DNA from: JAICJR01 sp036555755
GTDB lineage: Bacteria > Actinomycetota > Thermoleophilia > Solirubrobacterales > Thermoleophilaceae
DNA: 37,003 nt
Direction: 5' to 3'
Assembly (NCBI GenBank): GCA_036555755.1
Contig: DATBKS010000292.1
Location: 1-37,003 of the forward strand
Each line of letters opens with the position of its first letter. Positions within the stretch are counted from its first letter, which is position 1. Made by a program: the position numbers and the translations under genes. This document shows, piece after piece, positions 30,936 through 37,003 of the stretch. The notes under the pieces are model-generated. The model did no database searches and was not told the DNA's origin. It was given only the letters and a program-made list of their open reading frames with translations.

Positions 30936-31927
30936 CGCGTGATGGCGCTGGTCGGGGGCGTAACCGCGGCGGTAGCCGAGCTGCTGGGGGCCGGCGTGCT
31001 CGGCTCAGGAGCCGTGCTCTGGCTGCTGCTCGTGCCGGGCGTGGTCGTCGCCGGGCCGGCAGCCGTGGCGCCCGCGGTGGTGCCGCCGTCCTTCGGCGAC
31101 AGGTACACGGTGGCGGTCACGTCGGCCTGGATGTTGGGGAAGTTTGCGGCCGTGCTCGTGAACTTCAGGCTGTCGATCGTGATCAGGCGGCCATGGACGT
31201 TGATCCGGTTGTTGGCCACGTGCACGAAGCGCTTGAGCCGGTGGAAGAAGTTCGACAGGTTGGTGAACTTCCCACCGAAGGTGAAGGTGAGCGGCACGGT
31301 GTCGAGACCCGGCACCGGCTGACCCGGCGTGATCGCCGTCGGGGTGACGGAGGTGCCACCGCCGACCGGCAGGCCACCGGACTTCGAGGCCGTGGAAGTG
31401 GAAGCGTCGTCCGCGCTCAGGCCGCTCTGCTGGATCGCCTGCGCGTTGCCCTGGGCGGCGGCGTTGTTGGCCGACTCGGCGGCCTGGCCGAAGCTGGTCT
31501 GGGCCTGCGCGCCACCGGCCGCGACCGGTGGGGCGGTGGTGCCCGTGCTGGGGGTGGTGGGCGCGGTGGTCGTCACAGGAGCGGCGGCCACGCGGGCGCC
31601 GACCTTGATGTCACCGACCTGGATGCCGGTGCCGTGAGCGGCAGCATCCAGCTGGACGATCAGGCTCGGCATGTCCACCTGCGTGGGGATCGCCTTGCCG
31701 AGACGCACCATCTGCGCGTACTGGACCGGGAAGTTGGCCTTGGCCTGCTCGAGCGAGTTGGCCGTGGACACCGCGGCGTCACGCGCCTGCTGGGCCTGCG
31801 TGACCTGGGCACCGAGCTTCTTGGCCTCCTTGCGCTTGGGCGAGAGGACCAGGAACCAGTAGACGGCGAGCAGGAGCAGCGGCAGGATCGCGAAGACGAT
31901 CTTGCGGTCGCGATCGGTAAGGCTCAC
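30932..31927 (-). CDS. pilO: Type IV pilus alignment protein PilO
   Basis: A 331-residue protein with a single TM helix (about 9-28, IVFAILPLLLLAVYWFLVL), a coiled-coil (KRKEAKKLGAQVTQAQQARDAAVSTANSLEQ) and the PilO periplasmic pattern IPTQVDMPSLIVQLDAAAHGTGIQV, then after a low-complexity Thr/Ala/Pro insert PLTFTFGGKFTNLSNFFHRLKRFVHV...ITIDSLKF. PilO pairs with PilN to join PilM to the secretin/pilus machine. Ser/Thr/Pro-rich insert and tail (residues about 115-190 and 290-331) are larger than usual. The GTG start overlaps the pilN stop. Confidence 0.88.
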   Translation of the reverse strand: MSLTDRDRKIVFAILPLLLLAVYWFLVLSPKRKEAKKLGAQVTQAQQARDAAVSTANSLEQAKANFPVQYAQMVRLGKAIPTQVDMPSLIVQLDAAAHGTGIQVGDIKVGARVAAAPVTTTAPTTPSTGTTAPPVAAGGAQAQTSFGQAAESANNAAAQGNAQAIQQSGLSADDASTSTASKSGGLPVGGGTSVTPTAITPGQPVPGLDTVPLTFTFGGKFTNLSNFFHRLKRFVHVANNRINVHGRLITIDSLKFTSTAANFPNIQADVTATVYLSPKDGGTTAGATAAGPATTTPGTSSSQSTAPEPSTPAPSSSATAAVTPPTSAITR

Positions 31928-32625
31928 GACCCACCTCCCAGATCCTTCGGAACCTTCTTGCCGAGGTCGCCGAAGCCGGTGACCTGGTTCGTCAGGTTGA
32001 CCATGATGTCGAAGGTGACGTTGTTGCCGCAGCCGCCGCCACCGCCGGCAGTGGCGCTGGCGCCGGTGCCGGGGGCGAGCTGGAGCGCCTTGGCGGAGTC
32101 GTTCAGCTGGACGTCGTCAGAGCCGTGGATGGCGCGGAGGCGCACGAGCGTCGTGGCCACCGACTTCTGCGACGGGGCGCAGCCGTTCAGGTGCAGGGTC
32201 GGCGTGGTGGCGGCGGGCGTGGTCGTGCTCGAGCTGCTCGAGCTGGTGCCACCGGAGGACTCGGCGTCGAGCGAGTTGATCCAGACGCCGGCGGGCAGCA
32301 CGCGCGCCGTCTCCTGGAGCATCCGCTCGTAGTCGATGCGGTTGACCGCAAGGCTGCCGACCGACGACATGCGCGTCTGGGCGACCGCGTTGAACTCGGC
32401 GTACTTCTCGAGCCCAGCCGACTTGCTCTGCGCGGCCTGCGTCTCCTGCTGGGCCTGAGAGATCTCGTTCTTGTGCGAGGTGATCTTGTTGGTGGTGAGC
32501 ACGTAGCCCGCCACCGCTAGCACCAGCGCCGCGAGCGCGCCGATGATGATGTAGGCGCCGTTGCCGGCGCTGCCGCTCGCCACGTACGGGCGCGCGCTCT
32601 GCGGAAGTAGGTTGACGGGCCTCAT
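31924..32625 (-). CDS. pilN: Type IV pilus assembly protein PilN
   Basis: A 233-residue protein with the conserved PilN N-terminal peptide MRPVNLLPQ, which docks into PilM. One TM helix follows (about 26-46, AYIIIGALAALVLAVAGYVL), then a coiled-coil (ITSHKNEISQAQQETQAAQ...) and RIDYERMLQETARVLPAGVWINSLDAE, a typical PilN/GspL-like stretch. A Ser/Thr-rich insert precedes the last domain with two cysteines (LNGCAPSQ, GGCGNN). The ATG overlaps the pilM stop by 4 bp. Confidence 0.9.
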   Translation of the reverse strand: MRPVNLLPQSARPYVASGSAGNGAYIIIGALAALVLAVAGYVLTTNKITSHKNEISQAQQETQAAQSKSAGLEKYAEFNAVAQTRMSSVGSLAVNRIDYERMLQETARVLPAGVWINSLDAESSGGTSSSSSSTTTPAATTPTLHLNGCAPSQKSVATTLVRLRAIHGSDDVQLNDSAKALQLAPGTGASATAGGGGGCGNNVTFDIMVNLTNQVTGFGDLGKKVPKDLGGGS

Positions 32626-33632
32626 GACGAAGCTCCCAGCGCGAGCCCGGCGGCCACGGTGTGGCGGTGCGGGTCCTCGGCGCCCAGGGCGCCGTTCACG
32701 TCGAGCCCGCCAAGCGGGTCGGCGACGGCCACGGGAAGGTGGATCAGGCCGGACAGCTGCTCCGCCAGGCCCTCGTGCGTGGAGCCGGGGCCGGAGAGCT
32801 GGACTTCGCCGACGGGGCGGGCGTCCGGCTGAGCCATGTAGAAGTCGATCGAGAGGCGGATCTCCTCGGCGAGCGCCGAAGCGACGTGGTCGCCTTGGTC
32901 CGTCCAGTCGGTGGACAGCGGGCGGGTGAAGAGGCAGTTGGTGCCGACGGCGACGGCGAGGTTGGTCACGCCGCCGAGATGGCAGTACACGCACGCGAGC
33001 TGCTCGCCCGGGGCGCCGAACTCACCCTCGGCCGCCGGGGCCATCGCGGGAGCGGACTTGGCGAGCGCGCGAACGAGGGCGAACGCGTTGAGGTCGATCC
33101 CCTCAGGCTTGAGGCCGGCACCGCGGACGCCGTCGACGAAGCGCTCGATCATCGCCTGGCGGGCAGCCACGACGACGACCCGCAGGCGGGGCGAACCCTC
33201 TGCCGTCGTCGCCTGGCCAACCACCTGGTAGTCGAGCACCGCCTCGTCGAGAGGCATGGCGATCGCCTCGGCCGCCTGGAAGCGGACCGCGGCGGCCAGC
33301 TCGGCCTCCTCCTCGATCTGTGGCAGGTCGAGATGGCGCACGACTATCTGCTGGTTCGACACGCCAAGCCGGACACGGGTCGGGAGGTCGTTCTCCTTGA
33401 AGAAGCTCTTGAGGCTCTCGGTGAGGCGCTCCACGTCGGCGACCTCGCCGTCCGTGATCACGCCGCTCGGCAGCTCCATGCTGGCTGCACGGGAGATCCG
33501 TCCATCCTGCGCCTGGACGGCAGCCACGAAGGCGCCGTCGAGGTCCAGGCCGACTGATCCGCGAGGGTTCTTTTTGCCGAGGGTTAGGGCCATGAGGGTT
33601 GCCTGCATCCCCCGTATCGACCGGTAGGCCAT
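32622..33632 (-). CDS. pilM: Type IV pilus assembly ATPase-fold protein PilM
   Basis: A 336-residue, actin-like (FtsA-fold) cytoplasmic protein that binds the PilN tail and anchors the assembly platform. It shows SVGLDLDGAFVAAVQ, VRLGVSNQQIVVRHLDLPQIEEEAELAAAVRFQA, RVVVVAARQAMIERFVDGVRGAGLKPEGIDLNAFALVRAL and the C-terminal LSGPGSTHEGLAEQLS. Three in-frame ATGs (33632, 33608, 33593) are possible; the last (MALTLGKK) fits most family starts, while the outermost is given here. First gene of pilM-N-O-P. Confidence 0.9.
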   Translation of the reverse strand: MAYRSIRGMQATLMALTLGKKNPRGSVGLDLDGAFVAAVQAQDGRISRAASMELPSGVITDGEVADVERLTESLKSFFKENDLPTRVRLGVSNQQIVVRHLDLPQIEEEAELAAAVRFQAAEAIAMPLDEAVLDYQVVGQATTAEGSPRLRVVVVAARQAMIERFVDGVRGAGLKPEGIDLNAFALVRALAKSAPAMAPAAEGEFGAPGEQLACVYCHLGGVTNLAVAVGTNCLFTRPLSTDWTDQGDHVASALAEEIRLSIDFYMAQPDARPVGEVQLSGPGSTHEGLAEQLSGLIHLPVAVADPLGGLDVNGALGAEDPHRHTVAAGLALGASS

Positions 33633-33676
33633 CGGCCTTTAGTCGAGGTGGACGCGCTTCTGGACGCTCTGCGCAG

Positions 33677-34423
33677 TTAGCGCAGGTTGTCCAGGTAGAA
33701 GTCGATGAGCTGCTGGCCGAAGAGCATCGCCACGAGGCCGCCAAAGGCCATGAATGGGGCGAACGGAACTCCGACCTTGCGCGAGCGCGCGCCGTGTCTC
33801 ACGACGAGCACGATGCCCACGACTGTGCCGACGATGAAGGCGATGAAGAGCGCGGGTATGACGAGCTTCCCTAGATACAGCCCCATCACCCCGGCGAGCT
33901 TCACGTCGCCCATGCCCATCCCCTTGGGATGGATGAGCGCGGCCACCAGGAAGAACGTGAACGCGCCGGCGCCGGCTATCAAGAGCTCGGGCAGCATGTC
34001 CGTCCGGAACGCCACAGCGGTGACGAGTCCGTAGGCCGCCGCCGGAACGATGATCCGGTTGGGCACGATCTTGTGCTGAAGGTCTATGAAGGTGACGGCG
34101 ATCAGCACCGCGGTGAACGGGATCAGCGCGATCAGGTCGGTGCTGATCCCCTGCGCGAGGACGACGCCTATGAAGCAGAGCGCGGTGAGGAGCTCCACCG
34201 CCGGGTAGCGGGCCGAGATGCTCTCGCCGCAGTGCCGGCACCTCCCCTTGAGGAAGAGCCAGGAGAGCAGCGGGACGTTGTCGCGCGGTGCCACCGGCGT
34301 CTCGCAGTTGGGACAGTGCGAGCGCGGCTTGACGAGCGACTGCCCGATCGGGAGCCGGTACACGACCACATTCAGAAAGCTGCCGATTACGGCGCCCGAG
34401 ATGCCTGCGAAGGCGGTTTCCAT
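33677..34423 (-). CDS. pilD: Prepilin peptidase (type IV, A24 family)
   Basis: A 248-residue polytopic membrane protease/N-methylase that cuts pilin leaders after Gly and methylates the new N-terminus. It has the two CxxC pairs (SHCPNCETP, GRCRHCGES) of the methylase/Zn domain, and the catalytic aspartates in TFIDLQHKIVPN and GMGMGDVKLAG (GxGD). Length is normal. It lies between the pilins and pilM and can process the four adjacent prepilins. A dyad CTGCGC-AGTTA-GCGCAG (33669-33685) spans its stop codon. Confidence 0.95.
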   Translation of the reverse strand: METAFAGISGAVIGSFLNVVVYRLPIGQSLVKPRSHCPNCETPVAPRDNVPLLSWLFLKGRCRHCGESISARYPAVELLTALCFIGVVLAQGISTDLIALIPFTAVLIAVTFIDLQHKIVPNRIIVPAAAYGLVTAVAFRTDMLPELLIAGAGAFTFFLVAALIHPKGMGMGDVKLAGVMGLYLGKLVIPALFIAFIVGTVVGIVLVVRHGARSRKVGVPFAPFMAFGGLVAMLFGQQLIDFYLDNLR

Positions 34424-34522
34424 CGTCCTAACCGGTTCTTCGTCCGAAAGCGCGCGCGGCTTGAGCCCGCTACCGCGGATTGGGTTTTCTCCACGCGCGC
34501 GAGGGCTCCTGTTGCTGCAAGC

Positions 34523-34551
34523 AAAAGGGCGGACCCGAAGGCCCGCCCTTT
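34523..34551 (-). terminator. Terminator of pilin 1
   Basis: In mRNA sense AAAGGGCGG pairs with CCGCCCTTT, with an inner wobble and a UUCG loop, followed by TTTTG. It lies 28 bp after the pilin 1 stop. Its core (GGGCGGGCCTTCGGG type) recurs after the other pilins. Confidence 0.85.
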
Positions 34552-34578
34552 CGCGGTGCTGTCGCTACTGTGCCGCCG

Positions 34579-35031
34579 CTACCAGCTGCCGTTGAAGCAG
34601 CTCCCGGTGGTGCCGGAGCAACTGCGGCTGATCACGCCGTTCGTGACGTTCTTCGTGATCGAGAACGTCGTGCCGGTCTTCGACGTGGCAGTCACGACGA
34701 AGCCCGCGGTGCTGGTGGACGTCACGTCCACCTTGCCGCGGCCGGTACCGATGCTGAGCCCCGTGTCCGAACCCAGGCACGAGCTCGCGCTCGTTCCCGA
34801 CGCGGTGCTGCCCGTGTAGGTCTCGTTGTCCGTGAAGCAGGACTCGAGCTGCGACACCACGTTTCGGGCGTCCGACTTGGCGTTGGAGTCCTGAGCTTTG
34901 TCGCGCTGATTCAGGAAGTTGGGCAGAGCGATGGCAGCCAGGATGCCGATGATCAAAATCACCACGAGGAGCTCGATCAAAGTGAAACCGCTCTCCTCGT
35001 GTGCGAGGCGCTGTCTGAGCCTCCACAACAT
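34579..35031 (-). CDS. Type IV pilin 1
   Basis: A 150-residue prepilin. The 15-residue leader ends in EESG, with cleavage before FTLIELLVVILIIGILAAIA (Glu at mature position 5), the standard class-a pilin helix. The head has two cysteine pairs (LESCFTD/SSCLGS and RSCSG/GSCFNGSW) and ends in SW like the other three. It differs most from the array: LNQRDKAQDSN in place of LGQRTKAQDSS. An AGGAGG site lies 8 bases before the ATG. It is preceded by a sigma-28-like promoter. Confidence 0.95.
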   Translation of the reverse strand: MLWRLRQRLAHEESGFTLIELLVVILIIGILAAIALPNFLNQRDKAQDSNAKSDARNVVSQLESCFTDNETYTGSTASGTSASSCLGSDTGLSIGTGRGKVDVTSTSTAGFVVTATSKTGTTFSITKNVTNGVISRSCSGTTGSCFNGSW

Positions 35032-35073
35032 GGGGTGACCTCCTAATGCGGAAAGTCTCTTGGGTCACATCCC

Positions 35074-35101
35074 ATATCGGCGCGTTTGCGTTAGCGGCTT
35101 A
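35074..35101 (-). promoter_or_regulatory. Sigma-28 (FliA/WhiG)-like promoter of pilin 1
   Basis: In sense direction TAAG (35101-35098), a 16-bp spacer, then GCCGATAT (35081-35074). The FliA/WhiG consensus is TAAA-N15-GCCGATAA. Expected transcription start about 35067, giving a leader of about 36 nt that includes the ribosome-binding site. It lies 12 bp downstream of the pilin 2 terminator. Confidence 0.65.
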
Positions 35102-35113
35102 GAAATGACTCAC

Positions 35114-35148
35114 AAAAGCGGACGAGGCGGGCCCGAAGGCCCGCCTCG
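35114..35148 (-). terminator. Terminator of pilin 2
   Basis: In mRNA sense an 11-bp stem CGAGGCGGGCC / GGCCCGCCTCG closes on a UUCG loop, then TCCGCTTTTG. It is 27 bp after the pilin 2 stop. Confidence 0.88.
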
Positions 35149-35175
35149 CCGGAGTTGCATCTGTCGGCTAGTTGC

Positions 35176-35634
35176 CTACCAGCTGTTGCTGGAGCAGCCG
35201 CCGGCGTTCCCGCCCGAGACCGAGCACGAGCGGGTGGTGGTGCCGTCACCAGCCTTCTGGATGGTGAAGGTGTTGCCGGACTTCGAGGTCGCAACGACGG
35301 TGTAGCTGTTGTCGCTGGCGGCCGAGACGTCAACCTTGCCGCTACCGGCGCCGATCGACAGACCGGTGTTCGAGGGCAGGCAGGTACTCACAGCACTACC
35401 GGACGCAGTGCCGCCCGTGTAGGTGTTGTTGTCCGTGTAGCAGCTCTCGAGCTGAGACACGAGGTTACGAGCATCCGACTTCGCCGACGAGTCCTGAGCC
35501 TTCGTCCGCTGGCCGAGGAAGTTCGGCAGAGCGATCGCGGCCAGGATGCCGATGATCAGGATGACAACGAGGAGTTCGATAAGGGTGAAGCCCGACTCCT
35601 CAGACTGAATACGCGCGCGGAGCTTCCGCAGCAT
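35176..35634 (-). CDS. Type IV pilin 2 (riboswitch-controlled)
   Basis: A 152-residue prepilin. Leader MLRKLRARIQSEESG, cleavage before FTLIELLVVILIIG, mature Glu5. Globular part with four cysteines (LESCYTD, VSTCLPS, RSCSV, GGCSSNSW), probably two disulfides, and the shared C-terminal NSW. It is almost identical to pilin 3 (about 10 of 152 residues differ, mostly in the last 30). The strong GGAGGAGG site before its ATG can be locked in a small hairpin (35643-35655), and a GEMM-I type leader lies upstream. Confidence 0.95.
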   Translation of the reverse strand: MLRKLRARIQSEESGFTLIELLVVILIIGILAAIALPNFLGQRTKAQDSSAKSDARNLVSQLESCYTDNNTYTGGTASGSAVSTCLPSNTGLSIGAGSGKVDVSAASDNSYTVVATSKSGNTFTIQKAGDGTTTRSCSVSGGNAGGCSSNSW

Positions 35635-35642
35635 TCTTGACC

Positions 35643-35655
35643 TCCTCCACGAGGA
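35643..35655 (-). promoter_or_regulatory. Hairpin covering the pilin 2 ribosome-binding site
   Basis: In mRNA sense TCCTC-GTG-GAGGA: the 3' arm is part of the GGAGGAGG ribosome-binding site of pilin 2. It is the natural place for a translation-type expression platform of the riboswitch upstream. Stem of 5 bp, so alone only moderately stable. Confidence 0.45.
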
Positions 35656-35685
35656 TCGTTGGGTCTGGTTGGTCAGAACGCGCGG

Positions 35686-35780
35686 TTGCCTTTGGTTGGC
35701 AGCCCGGCCGACTCCGTCTGGGAGCCCCGTTGGCTTTGCGCCCCCACCTCGCGGCGGGTTTGCCCTTCACCGTGGCCCTG
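35686..35780 (-). promoter_or_regulatory. Cyclic-di-GMP-I (GEMM-I) riboswitch upstream of pilin 2
   Basis: Read on the minus strand, the leader shows the GEMM-I core in order: GGGCAAACC (35765-35757, identical to the Vc2 aptamer), a P2 hairpin CCCGCC-GCGA-GGTGGG with a GNRA loop (around 35758-35743), GCGCAAAGCC (35741-35732; usual ACGCAAAGCC), a P3 hairpin with GGCTCC/GGAGTC, and GCCGGGCTGCC (35708-35698; usual GCCGGGTTGCC). GCC...GGT near the 5' end can pair with ACC...GGC at the 3' end as P1. It lies between the sigma-28-like promoter and the pilin 2 ribosome-binding site. GEMM-I RNAs bind c-di-GMP and often control pili. Confidence 0.85.
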
Positions 35781-35789
35781 ACTGCGCGT

Positions 35790-35817
35790 TTATCGCCACA
35801 AGCGGAGGGATGCTTTA
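35790..35817 (-). promoter_or_regulatory. Sigma-28 (FliA/WhiG)-like promoter of pilin 2
   Basis: TAAA (35817-35814), a 16-bp spacer, then GGCGATAA (35797-35790). The expected start is about 35784, which puts the 5' end of the RNA directly at the riboswitch. It lies 13 bp downstream of the pilin 3 terminator. Confidence 0.7.
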
Positions 35818-35830
35818 GCGCCAAGGTCAG

Positions 35831-35866
35831 AAAGCGGACAGGGCGGGCCCGGAGGCCCGCCCTGTC
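35831..35866 (-). terminator. Terminator of pilin 3
   Basis: In mRNA sense a 13-bp stem GACAGGGCGGGCC / GGCCCGCCCTGTC with a UCCG loop, followed by CGCTTTC. It lies 26 bp after the pilin 3 stop. Confidence 0.88.
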
Positions 35867-35892
35867 TGTAATGGCGCTTTTGCGTCGAACGC

Positions 35893-36351
35893 TTACCAGC
35901 TGTTGCTGGAGCAGCCGCCGCTGTTTCCGCCGTTCACGGCGCACGAGCGGGTCGTGGTGCCGTTGGCAGCCTTCGAGATCGTGAAGGTGTTGCCGGACTT
36001 CGAGGTCGCAACGACGGTGTAGCTGTTGTCGGTGGCGGCCGAGACGTCAACCTTGCCGTTGCCGGCGCCGATCGACAGACCGGTGTTCGAGGGCAGGCAG
36101 GTGCTCACAGCACTACCGGAACCCGTGCCACCGGTGTAGGTGTTGTTGTCCGTGTAGCAGCTCTCGAGCTGAGACACGAGGTTACGGGCGTCTGACTTAG
36201 CCGACGAGTCCTGAGCCTTGGTGCGCTGGCCGAGGAAGTTCGGCAGAGCGATCGCGGCCAGGATGCCGATGATCAGAATCACCACGAGGAGTTCGATCAA
36301 GGTGAAACCGGACTCCTCAGACTGAATACGCGCGCGGAGCTTCCGCAGCAT
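35893..36351 (-). CDS. Type IV pilin 3
   Basis: A 152-residue prepilin with leader MLRKLRARIQSEESG and the same helix, cysteine pattern and NSW end as pilin 2. The differences cluster in the head domain (for example ASGSAV/GSGSAV, GSGKV/GNGKV, and TIQKAGDGTTTRSCSVSGGNAGG/TISKAANGTTTRS...). Near identity at the DNA level too shows a recent duplication or gene conversion. AGGAGG ribosome-binding site before the ATG. Short leader of about 35 nt behind a sigma-28-like promoter; no riboswitch. Confidence 0.95.
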   Translation of the reverse strand: MLRKLRARIQSEESGFTLIELLVVILIIGILAAIALPNFLGQRTKAQDSSAKSDARNLVSQLESCYTDNNTYTGGTGSGSAVSTCLPSNTGLSIGAGNGKVDVSAATDNSYTVVATSKSGNTFTISKAANGTTTRSCAVNGGNSGGCSSNSW

Positions 36352-36392
36352 GGGTGTGACCTCCTGATGAGGAACTGGGTCTATGACTCCGC

Positions 36393-36420
36393 GTATCGGC
36401 GGTCCGAAAGATGACCTTTA
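36393..36420 (-). promoter_or_regulatory. Sigma-28 (FliA/WhiG)-like promoter of pilin 3
   Basis: TAAA (36420-36417), a 16-bp spacer, then GCCGATAC (36400-36393), the closest match of the three to TAAA-N15/16-GCCGATAA. It lies 10 bp downstream of the pilin 4 terminator. Confidence 0.72.
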
Positions 36421-36430
36421 GGCATGGCCC

Positions 36431-36467
36431 AAAAAGTGGACGGGGCGAGCCCCAAGGCCCGCCCCGT
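36431..36467 (-). terminator. Terminator of pilin 4
   Basis: In mRNA sense TAACGGGGCGGGC pairs with GCTCGCCCCGT (one G-T wobble, small loop containing CUUGGG), then CCACTTTTTG. The T-run is the longest of the four. It is 32 bp after the pilin 4 stop. Confidence 0.88.
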
Positions 36468-36498
36468 TACCTCGCTTGTATAAGCGCGGATTTACGAA

Positions 36499-36930
36499 CT
36501 ACCAGCTGCCGTTGCTCGGGCAACCCCCGCCGGAACCGGTGCAGGTTCGGACAGTGGTGCCGTCGGCGAGCTTCCGGATGACGAACGTGTTGTTCGACTT
36601 CGAGGTCGCCGTGACCGTGTAGGTGTCCGGGTTCGCGGCGGCAGCAATCGTGACGCTGCTCGGCACGCCGGCGGTCGACGCAACACACGAGTTGCCCACG
36701 CCACCGGTGCCGGTGTACGTGTTGTTGTCGGTAAAGCACGACTCGAGCTGGCTCACGGCGTTACGAGCGTCGGACTTGGCCGACGAGTCCTGGGCCTTGG
36801 TGCGCTGGCCGAGGAAGTTCGGCAGAGCGATCGCGGCCAGGATGCCGATGATCAGGATGACAACGAGGAGCTCGATGAGAGTGAAGCCGGACTCCTCGGA
36901 CTGGATACGAGCGCGGAGATTCCGCAGCAT
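36499..36930 (-). CDS. Type IV pilin 4
   Basis: A 143-residue prepilin, leader MLRNLRARIQSEESG, and the same mature helix up to NFLGQRTKAQDSSAKSDARN. The head is shorter and different (TYTGTGGVGNSCVASTAGVPSSVTIAAAANP...) with cysteines in LESCFTD, NSCVAS, RTCTG and GGCPSNGSW, and the shared terminal SW. Ribosome-binding site AAGGAGG. The 73-nt leader visible up to the window edge has a small hairpin CGGC-GTTC-GCCG (36985-36974); its promoter lies outside. Confidence 0.95.
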   Translation of the reverse strand: MLRNLRARIQSEESGFTLIELLVVILIIGILAAIALPNFLGQRTKAQDSSAKSDARNAVSQLESCFTDNNTYTGTGGVGNSCVASTAGVPSSVTIAAAANPDTYTVTATSKSNNTFVIRKLADGTTVRTCTGSGGGCPSNGSW

Positions 36931-37003
36931 GTTTTGGCCTCCTTGAAAGGCTTTGGGTCGTTGGCCAGTCCAACGGCGAACGCCGGCGGGTCTGGGCTTA
37001 CGC

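Noticed and set aside
33669..33685. CTGCGC-AGTTA-GCGCAG hairpin as a pilD terminator
   Set aside because: It spans the stop codon itself, is only 6 bp long and has no U-run; noted under pilD but not called.
36931..37003. Second GEMM-I riboswitch or sigma-28-like promoter in the pilin 4 leader
   Set aside because: A hairpin CGGC-GTTC-GCCG and a TAAG are present, but neither the GGGCAAACC / GCAAAGCC blocks nor a GCCGATAA-like element at the right distance appears before the window ends.
1..37003. tRNA, rRNA, insertion sequences, phage attachment sites or replication origin
   Set aside because: I saw no tRNA-like cloverleaf, rRNA segment, transposase, integrase or DnaA-box cluster when reading both strands.

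Overview
This is GC-rich (well over 65% by eye) bacterial chromosome with tightly packed genes, many 4-bp ATGA/GTGA/TTGA stop-start overlaps and frequent GTG/TTG starts. LexA boxes of the GAAC-N4-GTTC type, actinobacterial-type protein families and a large type IV pilus locus suggest a deep-branching actinobacterium, most likely class Thermoleophilia (Solirubrobacterales-like). That placement is an inference from gene content; there is no rRNA in the window.

Left part (1-8.6 kb), nearly all minus strand: efp-nusB-xseB-ispA-dxs, then tlyA-nadK-lipoprotein-recN. This is a familiar bacterial housekeeping neighbourhood covering translation elongation, antitermination, isoprenoid precursor synthesis, rRNA methylation, NADP supply and recombination repair. 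An ArsB/SLC13-like transporter with a divergent MarR regulator and a small membrane protein sit inside it. recN has a LexA box.

Middle part (8.7-25.8 kb) is a mixed accessory block. It holds three SnoaL/NTF2-like proteins, an alpha/beta hydrolase, PPK2 polyphosphate kinase, a two-TM membrane protein, an MBL-fold hydrolase, an amidase, a 7-bp tandem repeat, a FIST sensor protein, a DUF72 protein, a histone-H1/HBHA-like basic protein and an SRPBCC protein. It also holds an SOS mutagenesis operon (imuB, a small protein, a cupin, imuC/dnaE2) behind a perfect LexA palindrome, a GNAT with a frameshifted kinase, a second cupin and a GT-C-like membrane protein. This block separates pepQ from efp, which are neighbours in many genomes.

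Right part (25.7-37 kb), all minus strand: the shikimate operon aroC-aroKB(fusion)-aroQ-pepQ, the inner-membrane pilus platform pilM-pilN-pilO-(pilP-like), prepilin peptidase pilD, and four tandem type IV pilin genes. Each pilin gene is followed by its own hairpin terminator. Three of the four (the fourth runs off the window) are preceded by a sigma-28 (FliA/WhiG)-like promoter with an identical 16-bp spacer. Pilin 2 additionally carries a leader matching the cyclic-di-GMP-I (GEMM-I) riboswitch. A modular pilin array combining a flagellar/sporulation-type sigma factor with c-di-GMP control is the most striking content of the window.
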